Source of the DNA: Planctomycetota bacterium
GTDB taxonomy: Bacteria; Planctomycetota; B15-G4
Direction of reading: 5' to 3'
DNA length: 5,273 nt
Assembly: GCA_003644265.1 (NCBI GenBank)
Contig: QNBX01000246.1
Location: 1 to 5,273, forward strand
Shown here one piece after another: positions 4,689 to 5,273 of the stretch (position 1 is its first letter; the number at the start of each line of letters is the position of its first letter). A program made the position numbers and the translations under genes. Below the pieces are notes generated by a model that made no database searches, was not told the DNA's origin, and saw nothing but the letters and a program-made list of their open reading frames with translations.

Positions 4689-5273
4689 AGCGACCACTCC
4701 CAGCGGTACGTGCCGCCGCGCACGAGGTACTGCTCGAGCGTATCGGGGCCGCACGAGGCCGTGCCCACACCACGGTGGGCGGCGTCGATGTGGACGATGG
4801 TCTCTGCGCACGGCCGGAGCTCTTCGAGATGGGTCGCCGCGTACAGGTCGGCATCACGGAAGTGCGTGGCTGAGACCTGCATCGGCTCGCCCATGTCGAG
4901 GCGAACCCCGCCTCCGGAGTCATCGCGCAGCTCGATCCAGCGCATCCCCGCACGACCCCCCGCCTCCTGCGGCATGACGTAGGGCACGAACAGGTCACTG
5001 ACGCTGGACTTCCAGCGACCGACCAGGGCGCCGCGTTGCCGGTCCGGATAGCACTCGTGGGGGCCGAGTCCGAACCACTCCGCCTCCGCGAGGCCCGGCA
5101 GCAGCTCCAGGACGGTGCCCACACGGGGTAGATCCTGCAGTTCAGACGGGACGATGGCCTCTTCGGCGACGTGCACGCCGCCACCGGCGAGCGGCGTCAG
5201 CACCTGCTGGTGGCTGATCACCGAATCGCCGACACGGACCTCTCGGCTCACACGTGTCACAGCACCATCGCGC
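4673..5273 (-). CDS. lacZ: LacZ-type beta-galactosidase (GH2), C-terminal fragment; N-terminus beyond right edge
   Basis: Hydrolyses terminal beta-D-galactosides such as lactose. Only the last 199 residues are here, and the frame stays open to the window edge, so this is the end of a protein of about 1,000 residues, not a small gene. A GTG at 5260 is in frame but lies mid-domain. The segment matches the beta-sandwich 'small chain' domain of LacZ: LPRVGTVLELLPGLAEAEWFGLGPHECYPDR, which parallels the WLGLGPQENYPDR of E. coli LacZ, then DLFVPYVMPQEAGGRAGMRW, VSATHF, LYAATHLEEL, ETIVHIDAAHRGVGTASCGP and a final YRWEWSLQP. At the spot aligned with E. coli Trp999 (TWLNID) this protein reads TIVHID. 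The catalytic glutamates lie in the missing part, so activity cannot be judged. The stop TAG overlaps the TAG of the convergent dehydrogenase. No signal for secretion can be seen. Confidence 0.92.
   Translation of the reverse strand, partial: RDGAVTRVSREVRVGDSVISHQQVLTPLAGGGVHVAEEAIVPSELQDLPRVGTVLELLPGLAEAEWFGLGPHECYPDRQRGALVGRWKSSVSDLFVPYVMPQEAGGRAGMRWIELRDDSGGGVRLDMGEPMQVSATHFRDADLYAATHLEELRPCAETIVHIDAAHRGVGTASCGPDTLEQYLVRGGTYRWEWSLQPLG

Noticed and set aside
3471..4811. 446-codon open frame on the minus strand across the dehydrogenase gene
   Set aside because: It is antisense to a protein with clear catalytic motifs, is rich in Arg/His/Gly/Ala low-complexity composition, has no recognisable domain, and also overlaps the lactonase start and the beta-galactosidase end. 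It is a by-product of high GC codon use.
4673..5260. A stand-alone 195-residue protein starting at GTG 5260
   Set aside because: The frame stays open upstream to the window edge and the sequence is the interior and end of the LacZ C-terminal domain, so the GTG is an internal Val codon.
1..5273. Mobile elements, CRISPR, tRNA or phage genes
   Set aside because: No transposase or integrase motifs, no terminal repeats, no regularly spaced repeats and no cloverleaf were seen; all long stretches are explained by metabolic genes.

Overview
The window is GC-rich (by eye about two thirds G+C), densely coding DNA from a bacterium. Two of its genes begin with TTG behind an AGGAGG ribosome binding site, and coding regions overlap by a few bases at two junctions. 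High GC, TTG/GTG starts and weak -10 boxes of the TAnnnT kind would suit an actinobacterium or a high-GC Chloroflexota-like organism. No marker gene is present, so the lineage is an inference. No tRNA, rRNA, CRISPR array or mobile element was seen.

Layout, left to right. (1) 1-878, minus strand: most of an AapJ-type periplasmic/extracytoplasmic general amino-acid-binding protein of an ABC importer. It starts at a TTG codon and its C-terminus runs off the left edge. (2) 879-1090: a 212-base gap holding the ribosome binding site, a candidate promoter and a leader hairpin for the binding protein, then two GC-rich inverted repeats just after the stop of the next gene. (3) 1091-3477, minus strand: a two-gene operon, with an amidohydrolase-2 family lactonase first and an FGGY-family, xylulokinase-like sugar kinase second. 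They overlap by 4 bases (TTGA). (4) 3478-3656: a 179-base divergent regulatory gap with inverted repeats and candidate promoters. (5) 3657-4676, plus strand: a Gfo/Idh/MocA dehydrogenase resembling inositol 2-dehydrogenase, possibly translated from a leaderless mRNA. (6) 4673-5273, minus strand: the C-terminal part of a LacZ-type (GH2) beta-galactosidase. It converges on the dehydrogenase so closely that both stop codons share one palindromic CTAG.

How they may work together: a beta-galactosidase, an NAD(P)-dependent sugar/polyol dehydrogenase, a sugar lactonase and a sugar kinase look like a carbohydrate-use locus. The glycosidase would free a sugar, the dehydrogenase would oxidise a sugar or cyclitol, the lactonase would open an aldonolactone, and the kinase would phosphorylate a keto-sugar. 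The exact substrate cannot be read from the sequence, and a dehydratase, aldolase, sugar transporter and regulator are not in view. The amino-acid transport gene looks like a separate transcription unit. No clearly new biological system is visible. The more unusual points are the CTAG shared stop, the possible leaderless dehydrogenase transcript, the dyad-rich divergent promoter region and the back-to-back hairpins after the kinase gene.
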